Below are positions 24,945 through 37,000 of a stretch of 64,000 nucleotides of DNA, in pieces. The notes under the pieces were generated by a model. It did no database searches, was not told where the DNA came from, and saw only the letters and a list, made by a program, of their open reading frames with translations. The stretch comes from Dastarcus helophoroides. Taxonomy: Eukaryota; Arthropoda; Insecta; Coleoptera; Bothrideridae. Each line of letters opens with the position of its first letter. Position 1 is the first letter of the stretch. The DNA lies in contig CM053326.1 of NCBI GenBank assembly GCA_028583605.1, forward strand, positions 17,440,046 through 17,504,045, read 5' to 3'. Both the position numbers and the translations under genes were made by a program.

Positions 24945-27395
24945 ATTTTTTTTAAAATTATTTTTTTTCTTTATCATAATGTTCTAGAACAATTTTGAAA
25001 CTAATGAAAAAGGTACGCCATATTGAAAAAAATATTCATTAAAAAATTGATTTATATTTCAATTTCAGAATATTGGGCGCATCTCGGAGTATATTCCTAC
25101 TAATAGGGTAATTTAACTCTGCAAGTTTCAAGGTTTTATTTATTTATTTTATTGGAAAAATTGCAAAAAACAAAAAATAGGAAAATATTTTTTTCTTAAA
25201 TCGCGTAAAGCCGGTTTCAATGAAATTTAAAAATATTAGAGGTATATGAATGCTTTACTCAAAAAAAAAAATATTAGCTCTTTTATAACCTTAATAATAA
25301 TTATTAGAGACGTTCTAGAGCAGTTTTAAAGTTAACTTTCTTAATGTGTTTTTTGATATAGAATAATCTCTCGAATCCTTAAATTAATTAAACATTGATT
25401 TATTTCAATGTGTTTTATATCATTGAAACAACAGAAACAAGATATTAAAAAAAAATGATGTTTTTTTTTACTAAAATGTTATTGATAGTATATTAAAAAA
25501 ATAAATTATAATCTAGATACATTAAGATCTTGATAAGTTTACTTAAAATATTTTTTGCATTTTAAAATAACAATATAATATAATCTGCAATTATTAATCA
25601 ATATGCTTGTAAAATGATTTAATCAGAAAACTCAACAATTCGAGCGATTTCTTTCCAAATCAATGGGCAACCATAAAAATAAGAATATCAACAATCAGTC
25701 AAAATTTGCGACCTGAAGCGTGATCAGGAACGTACGCATAAATCGACGGATGGAAAGTCGTGATTCCATGGGGAATTTTGGACTTAGTAGCCTTTTCAAA
25801 ATGTAGCAAATGATAATTTGTTTAGAAAAAACTCCCTTCTATCCAAAATGCTATATTACAATTAATTTGGTAGACATATGGCGAAAAATCGAGTTTTTGG
25901 TATTTATCGATAGTAGAGCAACCGACACGATGGTCATGGTGTATAGAACAGAATTTTCTAAAGTGCAATTTTATAGTTTCAGAAATTAAAATTGATTATG
26001 ATTGATCTGATGTATTGAGGTTTTAAAGTTAAAGCGAAAAAGGATATGTTGAGTAAAATTATTAACATTCAAGAGTACCTAAAAAATTGATACCCAAATC
26101 TTGTCCCCTGAAACCAAGAAAGATTAAAAAACACAACAGTTGCTCTAACGCGTTTCATTAGCCAAGCTATCATCTTCAAAGAGATACTGCACAGTACTGA
26201 GTGTCTCTCCAAGATGATACCTTGGCTGTCGAACCGCGTTGGAACACTGCTGTTGTGTTTTTTTAAATCTTTCTTTGCTTCAGGGAACAAGATTTGTGTA
26301 TCAATTTTTAAAGATAACCAAGGACCAGTCAGTTCTACCAAAATTCAAGTATATACTTCTTATTGATTTTTCAATATTTTGATACTTACTGTGCAGCAGC
26401 AGTTCTAACGCAGTGAAATTATTTCTAAAATAAAAATTTAGTATTTCAATTTTTTGCAACAGGGGTGATTTTTTATCTATTTGTCTTGAACTACTGAGGA
26501 GTAAATAAAACATGTCTACATTTAAAAGCAATACATTGAAATTTTGCCGTTGTTCGAAATTATTGATAAAAAACACCCGCAAAATGTGGAATCAAGACAC
26601 AAATTGATTCTGAATTCTGATTAAATTAATATTAAACATATTGATAAATAATTGTATACACATGTTATATTGATTTTTAAAATGCAAAAGGATATTTTAA
26701 CTAAAATTATTGACATCTTTGCTAATATAGTTTTAATTAATACCTAAATAATTTAATAATTTCGTAATACTTTTTTGGATGTTTTGTTTCTGTTGTTTTA
26801 ATGATATAAAAAACATCGAAATTAATCGATTGTTATTTGTACTTTATCAATCAATTTTAAGATTCGGGATATTAATTTATATCAAAAAACACATTAGGAA
26901 AGTCAACTTTAAAAGTGTTCTAAAACGTACCACAAAGGAAAAAAAAATCGCAAAAGATTGACTGTTTCTTACAATTATTATTAAAATTAATAGCTAATAT
27001 TTTTTTGAGCAAAGTATTTATATATCTCTATAATGTTTCCAAGTTTCACTGAAATCGGTTTTATACGGTTTTAAAAAAAATCCCTATTTTTTTGTTTTTT
27101 CCGATTGTTTCAAAAATGAAAATAAATAGAATTCTGAAACTTGCAGGATTAAACTATCTATCCTATTAGCAGGAATATACTCTTCAGAGATGATCCCAAT
27201 ACTAGTGAAATTAAAATAAATCAATTTTTAAATGAAAAAAAATGGTTTTTATTTTTTTTCAATATGGCGTACCTTTTTGATCAGTTTTAGAATTTGCAAG
27301 GTTATTCTACATTAAAAAAGATATAAAAAAAAGTTTATTTCAAAATTGTTCTAGAACGTTATCATAAAGAAAAAAAATAATTTCGAAAAAAAAGG
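24945..27395. repeat. inverted repeat arms of about 0.4 kb
   Basis: Left arm about 24945-25330 and right arm about 26990-27395 pair in inverted orientation. Shared landmarks: 'gttctagaacaattttgaaa', 'aaaaggtacgccatattgaa', 'gaatatactcc' and the 'cgatttaaa...' end. Divergent, with many small indels. MITE copy C sits in the 1.6-kb spacer. Confidence 0.65.
26081..26343. mobile_element. MITE copy C, both arms complete
   Basis: Best-preserved copy. Left 'aaattgatacccaaatcttg' then 'tcccctgaaaccaagaaag', 'gctctaacgcgtttc', 'ccaagctatcatcttcaaag'; right arm the inverse, ending 'aagataaccaaggaccagtc' and 'agttctaccaaaa'. Almost a perfect palindrome of about 260 bp. Confidence 0.85.
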
Positions 27396-27419
27396 ACAGT
27401 AAGAAAGATCGGGGCTCGA

Positions 27420-28286
27420 CTTTTGAAGGCAATCGCAGTCCAAAAAATAATTTCAAAAACATTGCTGTACTCAAGCCAAGTGTCTGAATTTTTCTATACC
27501 AACTTTGCCCAAGATGAAAGCAGCACCCCCTTATATTTGTATTTGGCAATACTACCACACTGCTGTGTGGGTGGCTTTTTCAAAATCAGTGAATATATTT
27601 ACAGGGGAAAAACAAAGTCCAATACTTAAACATTTATCGACTAAGTTCTTCAAACAATTACTGTAAGTTTCCGTAGATTTATCGGGTAATAGAAAAAAAG
27701 CGAGAGGCACATAGGAATGGTTCACCAAAGCGTGAAACGTGTATAACTGATAAAAATACTTGGGGCAATTTTTAAAGGTACCGTCAACATATACATTACA
27801 TGCACGACAAAGCACATCTAACTTTCTTTTTAGAGCAAATCCAATAATGTTATTTCGAAAATCGTTCACAATCAAAAAATTTTCACCCGCGTTGGTTTTT
27901 ATCTCAATGGTTGAAAGGGTAGTAAGAGTCGCTTCCATGGATTTTGGCTGCACATACGTGGAACTCCGAGCGTTGTGTATATTCCTCTTGATATACGATA
28001 GATCCCTCTGGGTGAGCTAGTTGGTCCCTCCGTCTTTGAGCGAAAGATGGATTAATTTTGATGGTCTTGCACCGACATCATCCACAGCTTTTCGTTTTAA
28101 GCTGTTACTTAGTTTGTAACGTTGTAGAACACTTTCCTCGATAGTTTCATGATTGTGTGGAAATGGTCCTTCCAAGATTTCTTGATTCTTCTTATTTAAT
28201 TTTAAATTTGGTATAGTTATTTTACCATTCATTAGTCCCATTAAGAGCAGGTAGTTGGGACGCTTCTTACGTAGGACCCGAAACAA
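27420..28286 (-). pseudogene. FLYWCH/MULE-domain transposase-like remnant
   Basis: Minus-strand reading from 28286: a FLYWCH-like N-terminal stretch with 'GPFPHNHE', a linker, one TAG in frame (about 28017), then 'VYVDGTFKNCPKYFYQLYTF', 'HALVNHSYVPLAFFLLPDK', 'IFTDFEKATH' and, after a frameshift near 27555, 'GCCFHLGQSWYRKIQTLGL'. The order VDGTFK / PLAF.LL..K / TDFE.A / GC.FHLGQ is that of the MULE transposase domain found fused to FLYWCH fingers in many insect genomes. Truncated at about 27420 where the inverted arm begins. The H-rich C-terminal catalytic part is missing. Confidence 0.8.
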
Positions 28287-29190
28287 ATACGGGACGCTAG
28301 ATACCTCCTTACGGATATAATTAGTAAGCTTGGGACGCTAGTTACATTTTCCGCCGGGTTTAACCGCAACAAAATCAATTTCTTCGGTGGATTCTGACAC
28401 CAAAGAGAGTTAATTCTGGTAGTTATTTATTAGTTAAGGTTTTTAAATTGATTATTTTTGTATTTTGGGCATTATTTATAACTACCAAGGATATATTTTT
28501 GCTAAAAAAATCAGCAAATAATATTTGTTATAGTGTTAAAATTTATATATTTATTTTTGGCAACAAATATCAACAACAAATATATAACGTTCCATTTTGA
28601 ATAAAACGTGTTTCCTCTCTGGTACTCCACCCGGTCTCTTATCAAAATATATACCCCTATTTACTACAACCAACATTTGCTTATTTTTATATGCCCTTTT
28701 ATAATAAAATATGATAACTGCATCATTTAAGCCGTGAGTCACTGTAAATCGTTGATGTTAATTTGCCGAAAAACCTGTCTGACAATATTTCAACAATGTT
28801 CGGAGTACGGATGTGCATTATTGATGCGACACACACTTAACAGATTTATATAACGCCAATTTGTTTCAAAAGATGTAATATAAGTTTTAGGAAAATTAAA
28901 GTTTTATTTTTATATATGTGATTGTATGGGGGCTCCTTGGGAAACAGTGAAAATAATTATAGTAATGGAATGAATTGAGGGATGCACATTATGTTTATTA
29001 CTTACAATTTATACAAGACATTGAAAAAATACAAAGTACATAGAAATATCCATATGTATATGTAATACTTGAAATATTACATATAATTATATTCGACGTA
29101 AACTTAATTGTATATGGAAATATCACGATATTTTCTCTTGCCAATTTATGGCGGAGGTACGTGCGTTTTTTATTCTTCTTGTTCTTTGTA

Positions 29191-30608
29191 CCGGGATATC
29201 AAAAATTATCTTGGTCAAGGGTGGTTGTGGAATGTAAAACGTGTCTTACTTTACGTTTGAAATAATTATGTCACTGTTACACTGACATCATCAATAACCT
29301 ACAAATTTCATACTTATTTATTTCAGTTGTAAAACAATAATGAACTACAAATGAAATAACGGTTTTAGTAACAAGAAAAACTAAATTACGGTAATTGTTG
29401 GAAATGTCCCCCGTTTTGTTCGATGCACAAGTTGACGCGCCTCCTCATGCTGTGAAAAGCGTTTTGCAGCATTTCTGGCGTTATGGTTGCACATTGCTGA
29501 ACAATTCTTTGTTGCAGTTCTTGCAAATTATTTACCGGGGTTGCGAAAATCTTGTTTTTTAAGTAAGGAAATATAAAATAGTCCATAATTGTCAAACAAG
29601 GTGATTACGGAGGAAACTCAACTTCTGTATGCAAACTTATCAGCTGGTCATCAAAAAACTCGCGGAGGAAAGCAATATTTTCTCGTGTAGTATGTGCTGT
29701 TGCACCGTCGTGCTGGAAATAACCGTACCGAAGTTCATCATCGTTTAACTGTTGCACAAATTCAGCCAAAAAGTTGTGTCTGTACCTTTCTGCGTTGCCG
29801 GTAAAATCGAAAAAATTTGGCCCAATTATTCTTCTGCGAGAAATTGCCATCCAAACACCAATTTTTTGAGCATGTACTGGCGATTCAGTAAAAACATGAG
29901 GGTTATCATTGCTCCAAATTCGCATATTTTGAGAATTGATATATCCCGAAAGGTGGAACCACGCTTCGTCAGAAAAAAGTTAAGTCCAGAAGATCGTCAT
30001 TCATTAAATTATTGACAAACCAATGGCAGTAAACAAGGTGTCTGGGGTGGTCTGCGGGCAGAAGAGCTTGATATGCTTGCATCTTATATGGATGCATGTT
30101 CAAGTCTTTCTTTAAAATCTTCTGACATGTTCCATAAGAAAGTCCAATTTTCTGAGAAAGACGTTTCAAAGGTTTTGCAGGCTTCTCTTCCATACGTTAA
30201 CGAACGTCATTGACAACTTCTTCTGTACGAACTCTTGGTCTACCAGCACCTTTTTTATGAGTCACACAACCAGTTTCGCGAAACACTTCAACACAATTCG
30301 TAAGGCACGCATAAAAATTGTCCGGTAATATTGCCACGTTTGGGAAGTGCTCTCGAAAATTGTCCAAACACCAAACGTTGACTGCATTGCCAATTTCCAT
30401 TAACTAGCGCACCCGTTTGAAAATACGCTTCAATCATGAAAATTTTGTGCTGTGTGGTAAGAGGCATGATTCAAAAACTGGATTAGAAAATTTCAGCACA
30501 ATGACTTGACAGATTCTGACAAAACAAAACATATTCAAAAATTTAAAGTAAGATACACGTTTTACATTCCACAACCACCCTTGACCAAGATAATTTTTGG
30601 TATCCCGG
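29191..30608 (-). mobile_element. mariner-like element with 65-bp TIRs
   Basis: Terminal inverted repeats start CCGGGATATCAAAAATTATC (left) and, on the minus strand from 30608, CCGGGATACCAAAAATTATC, and continue as near-identical sequence for about 65 bases. TA target duplication at 29189-29190 and 30609-30610. Length 1418 bp. One transposase reading on the minus strand. Inserted in the first intron of beta-Spectrin. Confidence 0.9.
29386..30467 (-). pseudogene. DD41D-type mariner transposase, frameshifted
   Basis: Begins MPLTTQHKIFMIEAYF at 30467. The HTH region is broken by frameshifts ('GRPRVRTEEVV', 'RLSQKIGLSYGTCQKIL' in other frames). The catalytic part has 'SDEAWFHLSGYIN', 'RIWSNDNPH', 'YFQHDGATAH' and, after a TAA near 29597, 'MDYFIFPYLKNK'. 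From the Asp of HDGATAH to that of MDYF there are 41 positions, so DD41D. The usual SPDLT reads SPCLT. Ends 'NGGHFQQLP' at 29386. Same broad family as the element at 45313. Confidence 0.85.
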
Positions 30609-32269
30609 TATTTTATGATTAAGACCTTAATTTAATAATATCATCTCCAGTTTTCTTTAAAGTGTGTTCAAAAAAAATAGTACTGTCTATTAAATAATTT
30701 CAGTTATTTTTGGAACCACATGATATTTAATTTGTCACTGCTAAGAAAAACATTTTATAATATCTTTATATGTAGGTACAAAATATTTAACGAAAACAAT
30801 TAGAAAAATTCAAACATAATACAGCATGTCTATTTTTGGACCATTGCACGTCATATAAAATCTTTTCTGATTACATATGTCCATATATCTAATTCAACTA
30901 TATGCCTATGTCATATAATCGACTTTATTTTTTTAATTTGACCATAAGAATGAAATTTTATAATTTAATTTTGTTCTATAAAATTCGAGAAAACAAATTG
31001 AATGTTTTTATTTTTTTCTATTGTATGTAATTACTTAAGCTGTAGTGGACTATGAATCCAAATCCATATTAATCTTATGATTACGAATCATATAGTTATT
31101 AAAAATCAAACTTTGTACAAGGACGGGGATCGTTAAATCAAGTGTTATCGCCTGCTCAAGTGAAGCGTGTACGCCCTCTCGACACACTTTAGGATTTTCT
31201 ACCATCTAATTTTAATGCTCAAAGTCAAAGGGGGTGACACTTGATAGGGAAATGTAAACACATTAGGGAGCGAGTACAAGCTTGTTTCACGACTCCATTA
31301 ACTCTGCATCTAATTTAGAAGTAGGTTAAATCAATCAGGTAATAAAAAAAACAAAGAGGGTGTAGAACTCGACTAAAACGGCGCCCGTCTATAACTGGAT
31401 GTATCCGGTTTAGTGCAAAATCCAGCAGTGATGTTAAGTTTTTGAAATCTATTGCACGTTTGTTCCTTTTTTTTTTGTAAATCTAATATTATAGACTAGC
31501 TATTACCCACGATTTAGTCTGCGAAATAAGATGAATTTCAGCTTTACCACTTATTGGAAAAACTATCTAAAATTGAAGGGAGTTTTTAAAGTTGTTAAAT
31601 TGACGGATCAATTATAAAATAAGTTTGAATAAAATTAATAAAACCAATTTAATTATCTGTGCGCAGCTGCAAAGAGTTCGTGCAGATTACTGAATAATGT
31701 TTTGTTCAAATTACTTGAAACAGCTTGCTTCCAGCTATTTATTCGATAGCAAAGTTGCTATCGGGCTAGATGACGCTGTCAGATTTGGTGTTGGAACTTT
31801 GAAAAATAATTCGATGCAAGTTTATGAATAAACTTGAAATTTAAAAAAAATGACAAGCTTTTTTCGAAATTGAGCTTGTTTCCAAAATTTCCAGTTGACA
31901 CCTCCATTTTTAAATTGTATTCTCCAAAATTTCGACTAAAAACTCGAAATGTAGACAATTTTTTAACATTTTGATTTAGATGGTTAATTTAAATATTTTC
32001 CAAACAGGGTTCAGTGAAGCTAACATGAATTTAGTATATTTCATGAGGAGTCAATAGAGATCCAAAATTTCAAAAAAAAAATCTCTTCTCTTCTTTCATG
32101 CAGATAAAGCCGCATATTCTTATATTCGTTTTCTCCATTTCCTGTTTTAATTATCTTACCATTTCTTTTTTTATTTGATTGAATTAATTAAAAAAATTAG
32201 ATTAAATATATGTATTTATTGCCGAAACGGTCAAAGTTGATAAACTTTTTGCGTTAAATGAGACAGTTT

Positions 32270-32660
32270 TTGACCTGCTCATGTCTCGTTGACGTATGAT
32301 TGCGGTCATTGAAGCCCTCATTCCTCAGAAGGCCCTTCGCGTATACTACGCTTTTCTTTTGGCCTTAATCGATATTTTTACTCAGTCGTCTCTATTGCGT
32401 CTAATTTTGACAACTGCACCGTAGTTTAGGGTGAAAATCCCGTTCCGTTAGAGAATCGAAGGCTGCAGTGTACAGGTCAGGCGCCGGAGCGGCGACGACG
32501 TCGAGCGCCGAAACACGCTCAGGCTTCCTCCAGTTCCAGTCATCCTCGCCATCTGATCGATTTGCCCGAAATCCTAGTGCACTTTAGAACGCCGCCAGGA
32601 TCTCACATTGTGCACGGCTGAACTATTTTTCACGTCTTGCGATATTATTCTTCTTCCGAT
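32270..32660 (+). promoter_or_regulatory. GC-rich island in the spectrin intron, possible alternative promoter
   Basis: The only CpG-dense segment between 22.5 and 34 kb ('ggcgccggagcggcgacgac', 'gtcgagcgccgaaacacgc'), with an initiator-like TCAGTC at about 32383. It carries no coding potential and lies 1.4 kb before the first coding exon. Could be an alternative first exon or enhancer. No convincing donor found apart from a weak 'acag|gtcagg'. Confidence 0.35.
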
Positions 32661-33589
32661 TCCGTCTTTATTTGCCATACTTACAATTTTTATGGTCGCT
32701 TTGTGTTTAATCAATAAAGGGGTGACCTCCGAGTATGCTTTTGCCGGCAAAGTCAGTTACAGTTACTGCGGAATGTTGATGTAAAGTTTGTAAGTTTATT
32801 ATGCATTTTTTTATTTATTAAATCCTCTTATTTGGTCGGTGTCATTAAGCTACTTTGGAAATGTGCTGCCATATATGATGTAAAGAAGTTTTGACACAGT
32901 GCCCAGAATCGAACTTTTATGATAGTCTTGACCTTCGGGAGCGTTTCCAAATTTATTTCTTTTGAATTCCATTGTGCAGCCAAAATTATGTGCAATAGGT
33001 AATAGCGAAAGATTACCTGGATGAAATTGAAAATAACTCTTGCTTGTCCAAGAGTCAACTGATTGTTATGGTCTGCGTTCGCAAAAAAAAATGTAGATTA
33101 ACAAACGTGTATGTGATACACTAACCAGGATATCTTGTTCAATTTATTATTCGAGACTGGATATATTTAACTAATTTTCCGATAGGATAGATATATCGGT
33201 TCGGTACTTGGCATCGTATTACATTAGATCTATTTATAAATTGGTTTGCAATTTTGCTCTTTTATTGCAATAAATGTCGCCGGCCGACGTCCAAATATGT
33301 TAATGAGATTAAAATTATGTTGGTGCTAAAATTATATACACTTGTTTATTTAATTAACATCCCGACCCTGAGAGGTTAACAATTAAATTACGTAATGTGA
33401 TTAAATGGCTAAACGTCTAGTAACCTTTTATCATCAACCTCGTCACGATTACTATATTTATTCGATAAAAAAGATACCTTAATAGGACTGGGAATGTACG
33501 TTCTCGCATTTTATGAGTATGTAATTAAGATTTAATTAGATTACGATGCAATACAATATTATTCAGCCCTAAATCTAAACACCTTCAAT

Positions 33590-34030
33590 TTTTATGATTT
33601 TTATTTTTTCAAATTTAAATAAATAATTATAGCGATTGAAATGCATTCTAAAAATACTGAGGCCGAAATTTTAACAAGTCATAATTTCCAACAACCAAAA
33701 TAGCCTAGATTTAGTTTTGAGTCGAAATTTTAGGGAAAAAATGCAACTTTGAATTCCAAATTTTAAGAATATGTCATTTTAAAAATAAAATGTCACCTTT
33801 AAATTCAAGTATTGGATTTCTATCTCGAAATTTCGTTTGGAAGTTCCAAAATTTGTTAAAAAAGTTTAAATGTTGAAAAAATTTTTCTTATTAAGGTTTA
33901 AAAAATTTGTTTTTTTAACGCGATTTTATTTCTGATTTCTGCTTAAATTTGGACTTTTTTTAATCCTAAATTCTCTTTTTTCTCTCGAAATTTAAATTTT
34001 AATCGCCTTTTTTTCTTGCCATTTTGGCAA
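33590..34030. repeat. low-complexity 'aaatttcgac' repeat patch
   Basis: Same degenerate motif family as 5.9-10.4 kb, ending just before the branch/acceptor region of the first coding exon of beta-Spectrin. Confidence 0.6.
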
Positions 34031-34085
34031 ACATTTCACGGTTCCGTTTGTTACAGGGCCAGCGCAAGCTGGTTAAAAAACGACA

Positions 34086-37000
34086 ATGACGACCGATATT
34101 AGCATAGTGCGCTGGGATCCATCCCTAAGCCAGGAAATAGTAGAAGATTACGAATATGACGGAGGCAACTCCTCTTCAAGACTCTTTGAAAGATCTCGTA
34201 TTAAAGCTTTAGCCGGTGAGTACATTTATTTATTCGATTTGATATTATCATCGTAACATTTGCCAATACATTAGGCATTATCGTCTTTTGTTGCATATCT
34301 TGTCAATTCGGTTATCAATTATCGCAAACCAGAGTTTCCTTTCTGTACGTTTCAAGGAAATGTATCCTATTAAACAATTCATTTTGTGCTTGTGTCTAAC
34401 ATGGATGCATTTTACAACAGCGATAGTTATTTTGATTACTTCGTTAATTCTCTAAGAGGTTAGTTTTGATATAAAACAATAAAACATCTAGATAGCAGTT
34501 AGGGCAGCTTTTTATCGTTTCTCCGCTTGCTTACTCTCTTATAAAGCGTTCACCGTACACTTTCGAACTGAAGAAAAAATTACTATAATTTATTTGCACA
34601 AGTTGAACTCACTAAACTGACCAAGCTAAACAAGATCGAAATAGATCTTCGGTTCTAAGCTCTAAATCTGATAAATATTCTATCATCTATTCATTTACAG
34701 TAGATTATTCTTAATAACCTTTATTTATTCCAGACGAAAGAGAAAGTGTTCAAAAGAAAACCTTTCAAAAATGGGTCAATTCGCATTTAGTCAGAGTAAA
34801 CTCTCGCATCACAGACTTATACACAGATTTAAGGGACGGCAAAAACTTAATAAAATTACTGGAAGTTTTGTCGGGCGAACGCCTACCCAGACCGACGAAA
34901 GGTAAAATGAGAATTCACTGCCTGGAAAACGTAGACAAAGCGTTGCAATTCCTCCGAGAGCAACGCGTCCATTTAGAAAACATGGGCTCCCACGACATCG
35001 TCGACGGTAACCCCCGCTTATCCCTCGGCTTAATCTGGACCATCATCCTTCGCTTCCAAATCCAAGACATCACCATCGAAGAGACCGATAACCAGGAGAC
35101 GAAATCGGCTAAAGATGCTCTCCTGTTGTGGTGCCAGATGAAGACCGCCGGTTACCACAACGTTAACGTTAGGAATTTCACCACATCGTGGCGTGACGGT
35201 TTGGCCTTCAACGCCATCATACACAAGCACAGGCCGGATTTGATACAATACGAAAAACTGTCCAAATCGAACCCGATACATAACTTGAATAACGCCTTCA
35301 ACGTGGCCGAGGATAAGCTCGGATTAACGAAATTGTTAGACGCCGAGGACGTATTCGTCGAACAACCCGATGAAAAATCCATCATCACATACGTAGTAAC
35401 TTATTATCATTACTTTAGTAAGATGAAGCAGGAGACGGTGCAAGGGAAACGTATCGGTAAAGTGGTCGGTATCGCCATGGAGAACGACAGGATGATTAAG
35501 GAGTACGAATCGTTGACGAGCGAATTGTTGGCTTGGATAGAAGCCACAATCAAAGCTTTAGGCGAAAGACAGTTCGCCAACAGCTTGATCGGCGTCCAGC
35601 AACAGTTAGGTCAGTTCAACAACTACAGAACCGTGGAAAAACCGCCCAAATTCGTTGAGAAGGGCAATCTGGAGATACTGCTTTTCACGCTGCAATCGAA
35701 AATGCGGGCAAATAACCAACGCCCTTATACGCCGAAGGAAGGTAAAATGATTTCGGATATAAATAAAGCTTGGGAGCGCTTGGAGAAAGCCGAGCACGAG
35801 AGGGAGTTGGCGCTGCGCGAGGAATTGATTCGCCAAGAAAAACTGGAGCAGCTCGCCGCCAGATTCAATCGGAAGGCGAGTATGCGCGAGACTTGGCTCA
35901 GCGAAAACCAAAGACTGGTGTCTCAGGATAACTTCGGGCACGACCTGGCGGCCGTCGAAGCCGCGGCCAAAAAACATGAAGCGATCGAAACGGACATTTT
36001 GGCTTACGAGGAGCGAGTGCAAGCCGTCGTTTCGGTGGCCGGTGAGCTGGAAGCCGAGAATTACCACGACATGGAACGGATCAATGCCAGGAAGGAGAAC
36101 GTCCTACGCCTATGGAATTATCTTTTGGAATTGCTTAGAGCACGTAGACATAGGTTGGAGTTGTCGCTGCAGTTGCAGCAGAACTTCCAAGAGATGTTGC
36201 ACATATTAGATGCCATGGAGGAATTGAAAGCTAGACTACTTACGGACGATTACGGGAAGCATCTTATGGGCGTCGAAGACCTCTTGCAAAAACATAACCT
36301 GTTGGAGGCCGACATTAACATATTAGGCGAAAGAGTGAAAGCTGTCGCTAGCCACTCCCAAGTATTTTTGGACCTCGACAGCGAAGAGGGGTACAAGCCG
36401 TGCGATCCCGCTTTAGTTTTGGAACGCGTTCAACAACTGGAACACGCGTACGCCGAATTGTGCAGATTGGCCGTCGAAAGAAGATTGCGTTTAGAAGAAA
36501 GTCGCAAGCTGTGGCAGTTCTACTGGGATTTGGCCGACGAAGACAATTGGATTACGGAAAAAGAGCAAATTTTGTCCACTTCGGACGTCGGGCACGATTT
36601 AACCACAGTGAACTTGTTATTAAGCAAGCACAAAGCGCTTACGAACGAAATTTCCGCGCACGAGCCGCAACTGAGCGCGGTCACCGACGTCGGCGAGGAA
36701 CTGATTAGCTCCGGTCACTTCGGTGCCGAACAGGTGCAGCAGAAACTGAACCAAGTTCGCGACGAATGGAAACATCTTTTGGAGATGACAGAAAAGCGCC
36801 AAAAACGCTTGGAGGAAGCACTCGATTACCACCAGTTGTTCGCGGATGCCGACGACGTCGACATTTGGATGCTGGACACCTTACGATTAGTGTCCAGCGA
36901 AGACGTCGGTAGGGACGAGGGAAACGCTCAATCTTTGTTAAAAAAGCACAAAGACGTCACCGAGGAATTGCAAAATTACGCCAGCACCATCGACGCTCTT

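Larger units (their letters stand above)
24441..28744. mobile_element. old Tc1/mariner-type element or composite with TA target duplication
   Basis: Ends match in inverted orientation: 'CAGTGACTCACAGCTGAAAT' at 24441 and, on the minus strand from 28744, 'CAGTGACTCACGGCTTAAAT'. Both are flanked by TA (24439-24440, 28745-28746). A degenerate direct copy of the end ('ctcacagataaaatgatacag', about 24644-24664) lies inside the left end, an IR/DR layout as in Tc3-like elements. No Tc1 transposase is recognised inside. The interior holds the inverted arms at 24945-27395, a MITE and a MULE remnant, probably nested insertions. Confidence 0.6.
22423..34056 (+). other. first intron of beta-Spectrin (inferred), transposon-rich
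   Basis: From GTAAGT at 22423 to TTACAG at 34056. 22.4-24.4 kb shows no feature. 24441-28744 is a Tc1-like composite, 29191-30608 a mariner element, 30.6-32.2 kb nothing recognised, 32270-32660 a GC-rich island, and 33.6-34.0 kb low-complexity repeat. Large first introns are usual for spectrin genes. Confidence 0.5.

Noticed and set aside
26150..26235. 'CTGAAGATGATAGC...CGAAACGCG' in the MITE family as a hammerhead ribozyme
   Set aside because: It mimics the core, but CTGATGA is absent in all four copies and no GTC/GTA cleavage triplet is placed opposite; treated only as part of the palindrome.
28258..28345. Three 'gggacgct' units as a short tandem array or CRISPR-like repeat
   Set aside because: Irregular spacing and only eight to ten shared bases; no array.
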